Source: Acidovorax delafieldii (GTDB taxonomy: Bacteria; Pseudomonadota; Gammaproteobacteria; Burkholderiales; Burkholderiaceae_C). From it: 45,061 nt of DNA. The notes below the pieces were generated by a model, which was not told where the DNA came from, ran no database searches, and saw nothing but the letters and a program-made list of their open reading frames with translations. Of the stretch, positions 24,705 to 32,472 are shown piece after piece (the stretch's first letter is position 1; every line of letters starts with the position of its first letter). A program made the position numbers and the translations under genes. The stretch lies in the NCBI GenBank assembly GCA_002377855.1, contig DFQQ01000039.1:1001-46061 (forward strand), read 5' to 3'.

Positions 24705-25058
24705 ATGAAAATCCTCTTGAAGTGGCTGCTCAGCGCCGCGGCGCTGCTGTTTGTGGCCTATGTCTACAGCGGCGTGCAGGTGCAGAGTTTTGGCTCGGCG
24801 CTCATTGCTGCGTTTGTCATCGGCCTGTTCAATGCCGTGCTGCGGCCAGTGCTGGTCCTTTTGACCCTGCCGGTCACGGTGGTCACCGTCGGCCTGTTTC
24901 TGTTCGTCATCAATGCGCTCATGTTCTGGGCAGCGGCAGGCGTGCTGGACGGCTTTCACGTCAACGGCTTCGCGGCCGCGCTGCTCGGTTCGCTGATCTA
25001 CTCGGCCATGGGCCTGGTGATCGAGTCAGCGCTCGGCGGCCTGTTCACGAAGCAGTGA
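24705..25058 (+). CDS. Phage holin family 4-type small membrane protein (YvlD-like)
   Basis: The ATG at 24705 gives 117 residues with four hydrophobic helices: MKILLKWLLSAAALLFVAYV, a central FGSALIAAFVIGLFNAVLRP, TLPVTVVTVGLFLFVINALM, and AALLGSLIYSAMGLVIES. The ALxxxxxLxxxNAVLRPVLxLLTLPxTxxTxGLFLFxINA pattern is the PF04020 family (annotated as phage holin family 4). These are ordinary chromosomal proteins of unknown role; no phage genes are nearby. Its last 33 bases overlap the end of the convergent M48 protease gene. Confidence 0.88.
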   Translation: MKILLKWLLSAAALLFVAYVYSGVQVQSFGSALIAAFVIGLFNAVLRPVLVLLTLPVTVVTVGLFLFVINALMFWAAAGVLDGFHVNGFAAALLGSLIYSAMGLVIESALGGLFTKQ

Positions 25059-26564
25059 CTGCACGGCCCGCAGCCGGGTATCGATGATCGACGCCTCGAA
25101 ATGGTCGTCGGCAGAAGTGCCGCGCCGCGCCAAGTCCTGCCCGGCCTTGAAGCGGTCGACCGCCGCAGCGTAGTCGTAACGCGCCACCTGCACCTCCGCC
25201 TCGGCCCGCACGGCACGCAAGGCCTGGCCCTGGGCATTCCAGACAGCGGCGATGGCCTGCCATGCCCCGGCGTCGCGCGGGTGGTTGGCCAGCCAAGTCT
25301 GCAGTGCCCCCGTCACTTCTTGCGGCTGCCCAGTGCGCAGCACGATTTGCGTGCGCAGCAGCATCTCGGGCCGGCGGGTGTTGCCCAGTGGCATCGCCGC
25401 CAGGGCAGCCTGCGCGTTGCCCGCAGCCAATTCCAGCTCGGCCATCAGCAATTGCGCCAGCCGGCTGGCTGCCACATCGCCCCTGACCAGTTGGTGCAAC
25501 TGTTCTGCCCAGCGCCGGGCCGCCGCCGCATCGCGCAACTGGCTGCTGCCCAGCGCGGCGGCATACAGCACCCCGGCCTTGCGCGCCAGCGGCAACGCGG
25601 CAAACCCTGTGCCTTGCGGCTGCGCAATCCACTGGCGCAGCACATCCACCCCCGGGTTGGAGAGCACGCGCGCCCGCGCCGTGACCATGGCGTGTTCCGG
25701 CAACAAAGTTGACGGGATGCTGGCAGCCAGCCCCCCGGAAGGCAAGCGCGACTGCATGTCGGCCATGCGCTGCGTGGTCAGCGGGTGGCTGCGCAAATAC
25801 GGCCAACTGCCGTTGTCATTGATGCGGTTGGCCTGTTGCAGCTTATCGAACATGCCCACAAAACCTTCGGGCGCAAACCCGGCAGGCTCCATCAGGCCCA
25901 TGCCCACACGGTCTGCCTCGCGCTCCATGTCGCGCGAGAAATTGAGTTGGTTTTGCATGGCCAGCGCCTGGCCACCCACCACCAGCGCTTGCGTGGCACC
26001 GGGGTTCTTGCTGGCAGCCAGCGCGCCCAACACCATCGCGCCCAGCAGCAATGGCGTTTGGCGGCTTTGCTGCGTGAGCAGCCGCGAAATGTGGCGCTGC
26101 GTGACATGGCTGAGCTCGTGCGCCATGACCGATGCCAGCTCGTCGCGCGTGCCCACCACCCCGATTAAGCCCAGGTGCAGCCCGAGGTAACCGCCCGGCA
26201 ACGCAAAGGCGTTCACGGTGCGGTCGCGGCCCAGCAATATCTCCCACGCAAAGCGCTCGTCCAGTTCGGGGGACAGTTCGCCGCGCGTTCGCGCCGCAGC
26301 AATCAGGGGTTGCCAAATGCCCTGCACATACTCGGCAATCACCGGGTCATCGATGTAGTCCGGGTCGCGGTACAGCTCGCGAATGATGCGGTCGCCCAGC
26401 CGCCGCTCTTCGCTGCTGGTCAGGTCGCTACCATCCCCCAAGGTGGGAAGCCCCCCCTGCGCACTTGCGCCATGAGGAGTTGCTACCGCAGTTGCTATCA
26501 ACACAGAAGCTATCAGCGCTTTTCGCAGCAGCGCTAGACGCTTTTTTTTACCCAATATCAACAC
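25026..26564 (-). CDS. Exported M48 family metalloprotease with TPR-like tail (BepA/YfgC-like)
   Basis: The 512-residue protein has a signal peptide (about residues 10-36, ending GASAQ). The M48 domain carries the zinc motif HELSH (His149, Glu150, His153) and a third ligand, Glu214, in EREADRVGM. An alanine-rich helical half with TPR-like repeats (about 290-500) follows. This arrangement matches periplasmic BepA-type proteases that help outer-membrane protein and LPS-transport assembly. The start is GTG at 26564. A dispersed repeat copy covers the first 30 or so codons and forms the signal peptide. Its 3' end overlaps the convergent small membrane protein gene by 33 bases. Confidence 0.9.
   Translation of the reverse strand: MLILGKKKRLALLRKALIASVLIATAVATPHGASAQGGLPTLGDGSDLTSSEERRLGDRIIRELYRDPDYIDDPVIAEYVQGIWQPLIAAARTRGELSPELDERFAWEILLGRDRTVNAFALPGGYLGLHLGLIGVVGTRDELASVMAHELSHVTQRHISRLLTQQSRQTPLLLGAMVLGALAASKNPGATQALVVGGQALAMQNQLNFSRDMEREADRVGMGLMEPAGFAPEGFVGMFDKLQQANRINDNGSWPYLRSHPLTTQRMADMQSRLPSGGLAASIPSTLLPEHAMVTARARVLSNPGVDVLRQWIAQPQGTGFAALPLARKAGVLYAAALGSSQLRDAAAARRWAEQLHQLVRGDVAASRLAQLLMAELELAAGNAQAALAAMPLGNTRRPEMLLRTQIVLRTGQPQEVTGALQTWLANHPRDAGAWQAIAAVWNAQGQALRAVRAEAEVQVARYDYAAAVDRFKAGQDLARRGTSADDHFEASIIDTRLRAVQSLLREQAAER
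26478..26550 (+). repeat. Dispersed palindromic repeat, copy 6 (encodes a signal peptide)
   Basis: AAGCTATCAGCGCTT, seven bases, then CAGCGCTAGACGCTTTTTTTT matches the family, preceded by a TTGCTATCAACAC flank. On the opposite strand it codes for the signal-peptide core of the M48 protease (KALIASVLIATAVAT). Confidence 0.65.
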
Positions 26565-26688
26565 TCATGGTCTCCCTGGCGCCGGACATGGCAGCCACGC
26601 CAACTGCGGCGTGCTCCACCGTATGATGCCTCGACCCACCCGATTGTTTCGCACGCGGTTGCTACCAAGTGCATTTCGAGCCGAGACC

Positions 26689-27204
26689 ATGACATCCAAG
26701 ACCCCTGAAACATCCAGCGCTTCCCCCCTTACCCACTTCGACGCGCAAGGCCAAGCCCACATGGTCGACGTCGGCGCCAAAGCCGCCACGCACCGCATCG
26801 CCGTGGCCACCGGCCGCATCGAAATGAAACCCGAAACGCTCGCGCTGATCGAATCGGGCACCGCCAAGAAAGGCGATGTGCTGGGCATCGCCCGCATCGC
26901 CGGCATCATGGCCGCCAAGAAGACGAGTGACTTGATCCCGCTGTGCCACCCCTTGGCACTGACACGGGTTGCTATTGAATTTGAAGCTGTCAGCGCACGT
27001 GTGGAGGGCGCTACAGGCATATTTTGCTCAGCTACCGTGGAGACTGTAGGCCCTACCGGCGTGGAGATGGAAGCCCTCACCGCAGTGCAGATCGCCTTGC
27101 TGACGATTTATGACATGTGCAAGGCGGTGGACCGGGGGATGGTGGTGATGGATGTGATGGTGACGGAGAAGCACGGGGGGAAGAGTGGCATTTACTTGCG
27201 CTAA
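26689..27204 (+). CDS. moaC: Cyclic pyranopterin monophosphate synthase
   Basis: With MoaA, it makes cyclic pyranopterin monophosphate in molybdenum cofactor synthesis. From the ATG at 26689 it is 171 residues, near the usual 160. Family signatures are THFDAQGQAHMVDVGAKAAT, IARIAGIMAAKKTSDLIPLC, the LCHPL motif, TGVEMEALTAVQIALLTIYD and DMCKAVDRGMVV. The stretch after LCHPL (VAIEFEAVSARVEGATGIFC) is encoded by a dispersed repeat copy and is about four residues longer than E. coli MoaC as I recall it. The active-site segments on both sides are intact, so the gene is probably functional. Confidence 0.95.
   Translation: MTSKTPETSSASPLTHFDAQGQAHMVDVGAKAATHRIAVATGRIEMKPETLALIESGTAKKGDVLGIARIAGIMAAKKTSDLIPLCHPLALTRVAIEFEAVSARVEGATGIFCSATVETVGPTGVEMEALTAVQIALLTIYDMCKAVDRGMVVMDVMVTEKHGGKSGIYLR
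26969..27034 (+). repeat. Dispersed palindromic repeat, copy 7 (inside moaC)
   Basis: TTGCTATTGAATTTGAAGCT, GTCAGCGC, a spacer of about ten bases, then GGCGCTACAGGCATATTTTG preserves the family order. It keeps the moaC reading frame. Confidence 0.6.
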
Positions 27205-27285
27205 GAGTGACGGCAACCTTGCAACGCATTGATGAGCCTGTTTTTTTCACTCTTCGTCCCACTTTTTCCCCACTAAAGACCAAAG

Positions 27286-27831
27286 ATGGCTTCGATTCGT
27301 CAACGCAACAGCCGGTGGTTTACGTACCCCTCTAGCGCCATTAACCACGCTCTTCGGGAATGGCGCTTGAACGTCTCAAACCCTATTTTTTCAGTGCGGA
27401 AGCAGAGCATCGAAAGAGGTCGGGACCGTGTGCCTAGCGCCACTGACGTGCCCTCGATTGTTTGAGGTAGCGTTGCAGACTGGCAGAGGGCCTCGCTGAC
27501 ATTACCCATCGCTCCGCTGGCCTTGGAGACGGCGATGAGTCACAGTGGATTTCTCACGATGAAGTGGAGCGACAGCGACCTGCTGGGTCTGGCCGAGGTT
27601 TTGTACACAAGGCAGAATAGTGAAGCGCGGGTAGTGCCGTTGTCTTCCACAGCTGTGGCGAATTTGAGGGGCTCTCCATCCACAGCTGATCCCGTCTATC
27701 CAATCACCCGCCACGCGCTAGCTGCCGACTTTGCGAGGGACGTTCAAAAGGTAGGCCTTGCCAATGTACGTTCGCATGCATTGCGACACAGCGACTGTCC
27801 ACGTGCCAAGCAAGCTTCCTACGATCCATGA
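27286..27831 (+). pseudogene. Decayed tyrosine recombinase (integrase) remnant
   Basis: One frame runs from the ATG at 27286 (MASIRQRNSRW, a typical integrase N-terminus) to the stop after 27828, broken by a single in-frame TGA at 27463. After the N-terminal 15 or so residues, about 120 residues seem deleted. The core-domain part SSAINHALREWRLNVSNPIF and GRDRVPS follows. Downstream of the stop come PIAPLALETAMSHSGFLTMK and SEARVVPLSSTAVANLR. The degenerate end is ALRHSD, in the place of the HxLRH box, with no catalytic tyrosine region. The 645 bases between moaC and the RTX gene hold nothing else I can support. This marks an old integration at the 3' side of moaC. Confidence 0.75.
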
Positions 27832-27849
27832 GACTGAACGCGAGACCCA

Positions 27850-29940
27850 ATGAATAGCCAAAACGATCTTCTCAGCGTTGACTATTCCGGCGACATCCGG
27901 GTCGATGCACTGCTCAATGATGAGTCCCCGTGGAACTTTGTGCTGCCTTATCGCAACACGCTGTACTTCACCTTTGATGTGTCCACCGGGAGTTGGATCG
28001 ATCAGTCGGTCAACAGCGCCTTGACCTCGTTCAACACATCCCAACGCAATGCCACGCGCGAGCTAATGAGCTATGTCTCTTCGCTCATCGGCGTCAGTTT
28101 TGTCGAGGTATCGTTCTCCTCTGCGGCAGACTTTCATTTTGGAGCAACCAACCTCAGTCCCAGCAACGTGGCTGGACTGAGCGGGCGGGAATACTCCTAT
28201 CGGTACATCGGTGACCAGATCACCGAACTGCAGGCCGACACCTATGTCTTGCTCGACAACGTCGATTTTGCTTCCTACAACAACAACCTGTTTGCCGGCG
28301 GTTACGGTTACGAAGTGCTTTTGCATGAGATCGGGCACAGCCTTGGCCTGGGCCACCCGTTTGAAGGGCAGTACACCCTGAGCCCGTCGGCAGACAACAC
28401 CAACAACACGGTGATGTCCTATACCGGGGCAGGCAACTACAAGTCGCAATTCCAGAGTTACGACTTGCTCGCTCTACAGTGGCTTTATGGCGCCGATGGT
28501 TTAGGCGGCACCTGGGGAGAAAACAGCCGGTTCGGCTCCAGCCTCAACAGCGCACCACCTCCACCCGCTGACACCCTGGCCCCGTATGTGACCTCTTTTA
28601 ATCCTTCTGATGGTGGCACCGGCGTTGAGGTTGAATCGCCGTTCCTGCTCATCTTCAACGAAACCATCCAGCGAGGTAAGGGCAATTTTGTGCTCAAGAC
28701 GAGCAGTGGCCTGGTCGTGGAAAGCTTCAATGCAGCCAGCAGCACCCGCCTTGAAATGGTGGGTAGCAGCCTCTGGATCAATCCCACCCTGCCGCTGAAC
28801 CACGGAACCAGCTACCGGCTTGAATGGACGGCGGGCGCCGTGACCGACTTGGCGGGCAACCCTGTCGCAGCCAGCACAAGTTACGACTTTCGCACCGAAG
28901 CAGCACCAGACACAACGCCACCCAAATGGGTGTTCGCCTTACCTGCCCCTGGCGATAGGGACGTTCCCCTCAATACCAACTTGAGCCTGCAGTTCAGCGA
29001 AGAGATTGCCCGGGGCTCGGGTCTAATTCTGCTTAAAACAGCGTCCGGCCAACTGGTGGAAAGCTATTCAGCTGCCAGCAGCCCTCGGCTCACATGGTCA
29101 GGCAACCAACTGTTGGTGGACCCCACACTCCCCTTGCAACCCGCCACCATGTACCGGCTGGAAGTACCCAGCACTGCCGTGCTAGACAAAGCCTCCAACT
29201 CCCTCGCGCAGCCACTGGTGGTGCAGTTCAGCAGCACGGGGCTGTCTCTGCAAGGCAGCAACAGCATCGACCTGCTCACCGGCACAAGTGCCGCTGACAC
29301 CATTTCCGCGTTTGAAGGCAATGACCGTATCAATGGCCGCAGCGGTTCCGACAAGATCGACGGCGGTGCTGGCATTGACACGCTGGTTGTGGACACCCAC
29401 CTCAGCGACGTCCTGGCGCATCCACAAGATCTGCAACTCAGCCCAGGCGCACTGGTGCGGCTTGGCACTTCACTCGGAACGCTCGCGTTGTCTGGGATCG
29501 AAAGGGTGCAACTGACTGACGGCCTGTTCGCGTTCGACACCACAGGCCCCAACAGCAGCTTGCCCCAAGGTGGCTCTGTGTGGCAAGTGGCATCTCTTTT
29601 TCAGCTGGCATTTGGGCAAATACCCTCTGTCGATGTGCTCAGCGACTGGACCGCCCAAGCTGACGCGTTGAATAGCATGGGTTTGCTCGCGCAAAAAATG
29701 ATCGACGTTTACGCGCCAGGAATCAGCCATGAGGGACTGATCGCCTACCTCTACCCACGCGTCTATGGCGCGCCAGCGCCTGAGGGCGTTGTCCAAGCAC
29801 TCGCGGCAGACATTGGCCCAGGCCGGGCCTTTGCCAACGCTGGCGAACTGACGGCAGCGGCGGGGATATTAGCGCCAGTGCAGGCCCAGTTGGTGGGCTT
29901 CATCGGAAGCGTGCAAGCGCTGGACGCCAGCCTGTTTTGA
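27850..29940 (+). CDS. Secreted M10-like metalloprotease with Ig-like repeats and RTX motifs
   Basis: The 696-residue protein has no signal peptide. Its catalytic domain (about residues 20-215) carries the metzincin motif HEIGHSLGLGH (159-169) and the Met-turn VMSY (188-191). Two similar Ig-like domains of the Big_5 type follow (about 246-348 and 360-462); both contain a LPL...YRLE pattern. A short RTX calcium-binding stretch (GRSGSDKIDGGAGIDTLVV, about 496-514) and a helical C-terminus like DUF4214 (about 570-696) complete it. RTX proteins normally leave through a type I secretion system, which is not in the window. The gene is less GC-rich than its neighbours and sits beside an integrase remnant, which points to acquisition. 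Confidence 0.88.
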   Translation: MNSQNDLLSVDYSGDIRVDALLNDESPWNFVLPYRNTLYFTFDVSTGSWIDQSVNSALTSFNTSQRNATRELMSYVSSLIGVSFVEVSFSSAADFHFGATNLSPSNVAGLSGREYSYRYIGDQITELQADTYVLLDNVDFASYNNNLFAGGYGYEVLLHEIGHSLGLGHPFEGQYTLSPSADNTNNTVMSYTGAGNYKSQFQSYDLLALQWLYGADGLGGTWGENSRFGSSLNSAPPPPADTLAPYVTSFNPSDGGTGVEVESPFLLIFNETIQRGKGNFVLKTSSGLVVESFNAASSTRLEMVGSSLWINPTLPLNHGTSYRLEWTAGAVTDLAGNPVAASTSYDFRTEAAPDTTPPKWVFALPAPGDRDVPLNTNLSLQFSEEIARGSGLILLKTASGQLVESYSAASSPRLTWSGNQLLVDPTLPLQPATMYRLEVPSTAVLDKASNSLAQPLVVQFSSTGLSLQGSNSIDLLTGTSAADTISAFEGNDRINGRSGSDKIDGGAGIDTLVVDTHLSDVLAHPQDLQLSPGALVRLGTSLGTLALSGIERVQLTDGLFAFDTTGPNSSLPQGGSVWQVASLFQLAFGQIPSVDVLSDWTAQADALNSMGLLAQKMIDVYAPGISHEGLIAYLYPRVYGAPAPEGVVQALAADIGPGRAFANAGELTAAAGILAPVQAQLVGFIGSVQALDASLF

Positions 29941-30010
29941 CTTCATACCTCGGCAAGGGAGTTTCGTGGTCCGAAAATGGCTCCCCTCCTGGTGTTGCAG
30001 GGCAAAAACC

Positions 30011-30787
30011 CTAAAACGAATCAATCGGTAAGTACGCCAGCACCTTGGCTTCTTGGCGATCTAATACCGCCGTCCAAAACGCGTCCTTGCGTGCGACCAC
30101 GGGTAAATAGACCAAACCTTCCACGGGTCGTCCGGTCCCTGAAACGGCATTCAAGATGGCCTGTTGCTGCGACGGAAACCTTTGTATCAGCTCTGATACC
30201 GGCTTGCCTGCCTGCAAGATAGCCAGGCTTGCCGCAGCGTAGGGCTGCCACAACTCTGGCCTGGCAGACAACCACAGCCCACCAAAAGCGGCGGTCATCA
30301 TGTCCTGCTGCTCGTTGGCTCGCATAGGTCGAAGCGCCAAGTAGGTGGGGCCTGTCAGGGGCAAAGATTTCAAATCCGCCGGCGCGCGATCGAGCAGTTC
30401 GGCAGGAATGTCCACCGCGTGCACCACGCGCAGGCGGTCGTACTCAAACACCACATGCACCGGCCGCGCCAGCGCCACCGCCCACAGGCCGTACACGAGT
30501 GCACCCATTTGCAACAGCCCAATCAGGCTGAAGTCGAGTATTTTTTCGCGCCGTGATTTGGATGGGTTGAATACCGCCAAGGTAATCAGCGGGCCCAGTG
30601 CAACATCCACACCCACAATCAGCAAAAACAGTTCACGCCCACCCGATATCTCGCCGAACGGATAAGAATACCAAAGGCCAAAGACTAAAAGCGCGGCCAG
30701 ACCAGCGATGGCAAAGCTGCATCCAAAATGAAAGGAGAACGCTCGAACCTTAGAACGCCATAAGCTAGCGTTAGAAATATGAAACAT
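30011..30787 (-). CDS. TfpX/TfpZ-like type IV pilin accessory protein
   Basis: The 258-residue inner-membrane protein has N-terminal transmembrane helices (about 18-38, 50-75, 85-108), including ELFLLIVGVDVALGPLITL. A periplasmic C-terminal domain (about 115-258) contains RVVHAVDIPAELLD and the PSQQQAILNAVSG region. This is the layout of the TfpX/TfpY/TfpZ proteins encoded next to pilin genes in Pseudomonas and relatives, which raise pilus assembly or modulate pilin handling. It lies directly downstream of the pilin gene, but a strong intrinsic terminator stands between them. Its ATG is only ten bases after the T-run side of that terminator, so expression probably depends on readthrough. Confidence 0.85.
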   Translation of the reverse strand: MFHISNASLWRSKVRAFSFHFGCSFAIAGLAALLVFGLWYSYPFGEISGGRELFLLIVGVDVALGPLITLAVFNPSKSRREKILDFSLIGLLQMGALVYGLWAVALARPVHVVFEYDRLRVVHAVDIPAELLDRAPADLKSLPLTGPTYLALRPMRANEQQDMMTAAFGGLWLSARPELWQPYAAASLAILQAGKPVSELIQRFPSQQQAILNAVSGTGRPVEGLVYLPVVARKDAFWTAVLDRQEAKVLAYLPIDSF

Positions 30788-30796
30788 GGCAGCACC

Positions 30797-30827
30797 AAAA
30801 AAAATACCTCGCCGAAGCGAGGTATTT
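30797..30827 (-). terminator. Intrinsic terminator after the pilin gene
   Basis: On the minus strand, AAATACCTCGC and GCGAGGTATTT form an 11-base perfect stem with a TTCG loop, followed by eight T. It lies 20 bases after the pilin stop and before the accessory gene. Confidence 0.92.
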
Positions 30828-30847
30828 ATATAGCAAACCAGTAACTA

Positions 30848-31402
30848 TCAAGAACCGTTAGCCCAGCCGCCGATAGCGGTAGGCGCAGCAGCAGCAGCAG
30901 AGCAGCTACCAGGAGCAATCTTCTTCAGTTGCTTATCAGCCAAAACGCATTTCAAACCCCCCACTTGCTTTTTAGAATTAGCAGTAGCGTTGGCCAGAGT
31001 AGACATTTCCGTGCCGTCAGCCTGCAACAAAATGAAGTATGCAGCAGCAGCAGTTGTATCGGTTGCAAAACCGAGTTCCTTCATGTTGCGGCCCATGTTG
31101 ATTTGCACATTGCCAATCTGATCGGTAGCAATCGATGTAATGTACTTACCTACATCGCCGGCAGTCTCACAGCCCCAACCACCTTGACCAGGATTCGTGG
31201 CAGTAATGTCTTCCAAAGTAGTTTGATACTTTGTAGCCACATCCGCACGGCAGGAAGAGCCTTGCAGCACCACTTCAGAGAACCGGGCTTTTTGCATGTA
31301 GCTTTGGTAAGCAGGCAATGCCACGGCGGCCAAAATACCGATGATCGCGACAACGATCATCAGTTCGATCAAGGTAAAACCTTTTTGCAGGGAACGCTTC
31401 AT
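30848..31402 (-). CDS. pilA: Type IV major pilin
   Basis: The prepilin has 184 residues. The leader MKRSLQKG ends in Gly8, followed by FTLIELMIVVAIIGILAAVA with Glu at mature position 5. It is therefore a type IVa pilin processed by PilD. Cys51, Cys78, Cys152 and Cys167 probably form two disulfides. After the last Cys a 17-residue Ala-rich tail ends ANGS, so a C-terminal serine is available for modification. A GAGGAGA ribosome-binding site precedes the ATG at 31402, which is preferred over an upstream in-frame start at 31429. A sigma54 promoter at 31467-31483 fits PilSR control. Confidence 0.95.
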   Translation of the reverse strand: MKRSLQKGFTLIELMIVVAIIGILAAVALPAYQSYMQKARFSEVVLQGSSCRADVATKYQTTLEDITATNPGQGGWGCETAGDVGKYITSIATDQIGNVQINMGRNMKELGFATDTTAAAAYFILLQADGTEMSTLANATANSKKQVGGLKCVLADKQLKKIAPGSCSAAAAAPTAIGGWANGS

Positions 31403-31466
31403 AAAACTCTCCTCGGGGTAAATTGTCATTTACACCTGTCGATTGCTCTTCAGGCTGGTTTAAATA

Positions 31467-31483
31467 AAGCAGATAGCGTGCCA
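31467..31483 (-). promoter_or_regulatory. Sigma54 (RpoN) promoter of pilA
   Basis: On the minus strand it reads TGGCACGCTATCTGCTT. GG and GC are separated by the obligatory 10 bases, and the -24 half is a perfect TGGCACG. It is placed about 65 bases before the pilA start codon. PilR is the usual activator of such promoters. Confidence 0.88.
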
Positions 31484-31589
31484 GCTTTTCTGAATTGCTC
31501 TGACATCATCGCAACCACAGGGATCGTGCTGGCGCCCAGCGTTAACGGGCCGTATTCATGGGCTATTCGCCTCAACCTCACACCCCACA

Positions 31590-31619
31590 CTGACATTTTT
31601 GTTCGGCCATGAATGTCAG
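31590..31619 (-). other. Hairpin after the phosphodiesterase gene
   Basis: CTGACATT and AATGTCAG form an 8-base stem with a 14-base loop, 15 bases after the phosphodiesterase stop on the minus strand. There is no T-run. It could protect the 3' end of the signalling operon transcript or end it in a Rho-dependent way. Confidence 0.35.
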
Positions 31620-31633
31620 CCAACGCGTGTCCG

Positions 31634-32428
31634 TTACACCTCAAACACCTGACCCACCAGCAACCAGCGAATTTCCATATCCCTGGCAAGTTCCAACTGG
31701 TTGATCTCTTGAAGGATGAGTTCGGTTTCGTAGGGCTTGGTGTGGGTGATGTAGATCGGATAGCTGGCCGTGGGTGTTCTCAAACCCAGTTCGGCGGCCA
31801 GTGTGGCGGGCGACAGGTGGTGGCTGCGGCGCGCGAGTTCGCTTTCGCGGTTACTGAACGCGGTTTCGATGATCAGCGCAGCAACGGGAAGTTGGGGCGG
31901 CGCTTCGGAAAGCCGTTCCAAGACGCTCCACAAGGCCGGATTGCGCTCGGTATCTCCACTGAAGGCCCACCAGCCGCGCTGGCCTCGTAAAGCGTAGCCC
32001 ACAGCCGGCACGCTGTGCACGGCTGGCAGCACCCGCACCACCAGCCCTCCGGCAGTGACGGTCTCACCAGCGGCCAGGGGTACGTACCGCAAAAACGGCG
32101 ACTTCGCGGAGGGCACACAACTGAAATCAGGCCAAACAATGTTGTTGAAGACATGCGCCTGCAGCGCAGCAATGGTGGCCGCCAGCGCATGCACCTGCAC
32201 AGGCTGGCTGCGCAGCGATGACACGGCATCGAGCATCAGCGGCAATGCGGCGATGTGATCGAGGTGGGAGTGCGTGAGGAAGACGTGGTCAATCTGGCGC
32301 ATTTCTTCCAGCGTCAAATCCCCCACGCCAGTGCCTGCATCGATCAGGATGTTGTGATTGACGAGAAAAGACGTGGTTCGGCAATCGCGGGCGATGGTGC
32401 CTGAGCAGCCGAGAACGCGGACTTTCAA
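31634..32428 (-). CDS. MBL-fold 3',5'-cyclic-nucleotide phosphodiesterase
   Basis: The metallo-beta-lactamase fold enzyme is expected to hydrolyse cAMP or cGMP to the 5' nucleotide. It has the zinc-binding motif THSHLDHIAAL (HxHxDH), further ligands in FSGDTERN and IETAFSNRESELA, and the C-terminal ITHTKP with the late histidine. It resembles class II PDE relatives. The start is TTG at 32428 (264 residues), chosen because AAAGGAG lies seven bases before it; an ATG at 32452 is the alternative. It is the last gene of the signalling operon, 44 bases after the adenylate cyclase. It would limit the signal made by that enzyme. Confidence 0.88.
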   Translation of the reverse strand: MKVRVLGCSGTIARDCRTTSFLVNHNILIDAGTGVGDLTLEEMRQIDHVFLTHSHLDHIAALPLMLDAVSSLRSQPVQVHALAATIAALQAHVFNNIVWPDFSCVPSAKSPFLRYVPLAAGETVTAGGLVVRVLPAVHSVPAVGYALRGQRGWWAFSGDTERNPALWSVLERLSEAPPQLPVAALIIETAFSNRESELARRSHHLSPATLAAELGLRTPTASYPIYITHTKPYETELILQEINQLELARDMEIRWLLVGQVFEV

Positions 32429-32472
32429 TGAAGTGCTCCTTTCATGGGGCATGCTGAGAATCGGTCCGTCAA

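Noticed and set aside
24705..25058. Holin-like protein as a sign of prophage
   Set aside because: PF04020 members are common chromosomal proteins, and no other phage gene is near.
27523..27831. Intact small protein gene
   Set aside because: It is the in-frame 3' part of a decayed integrase that begins at 27286 and is cut by a TGA at 27463.
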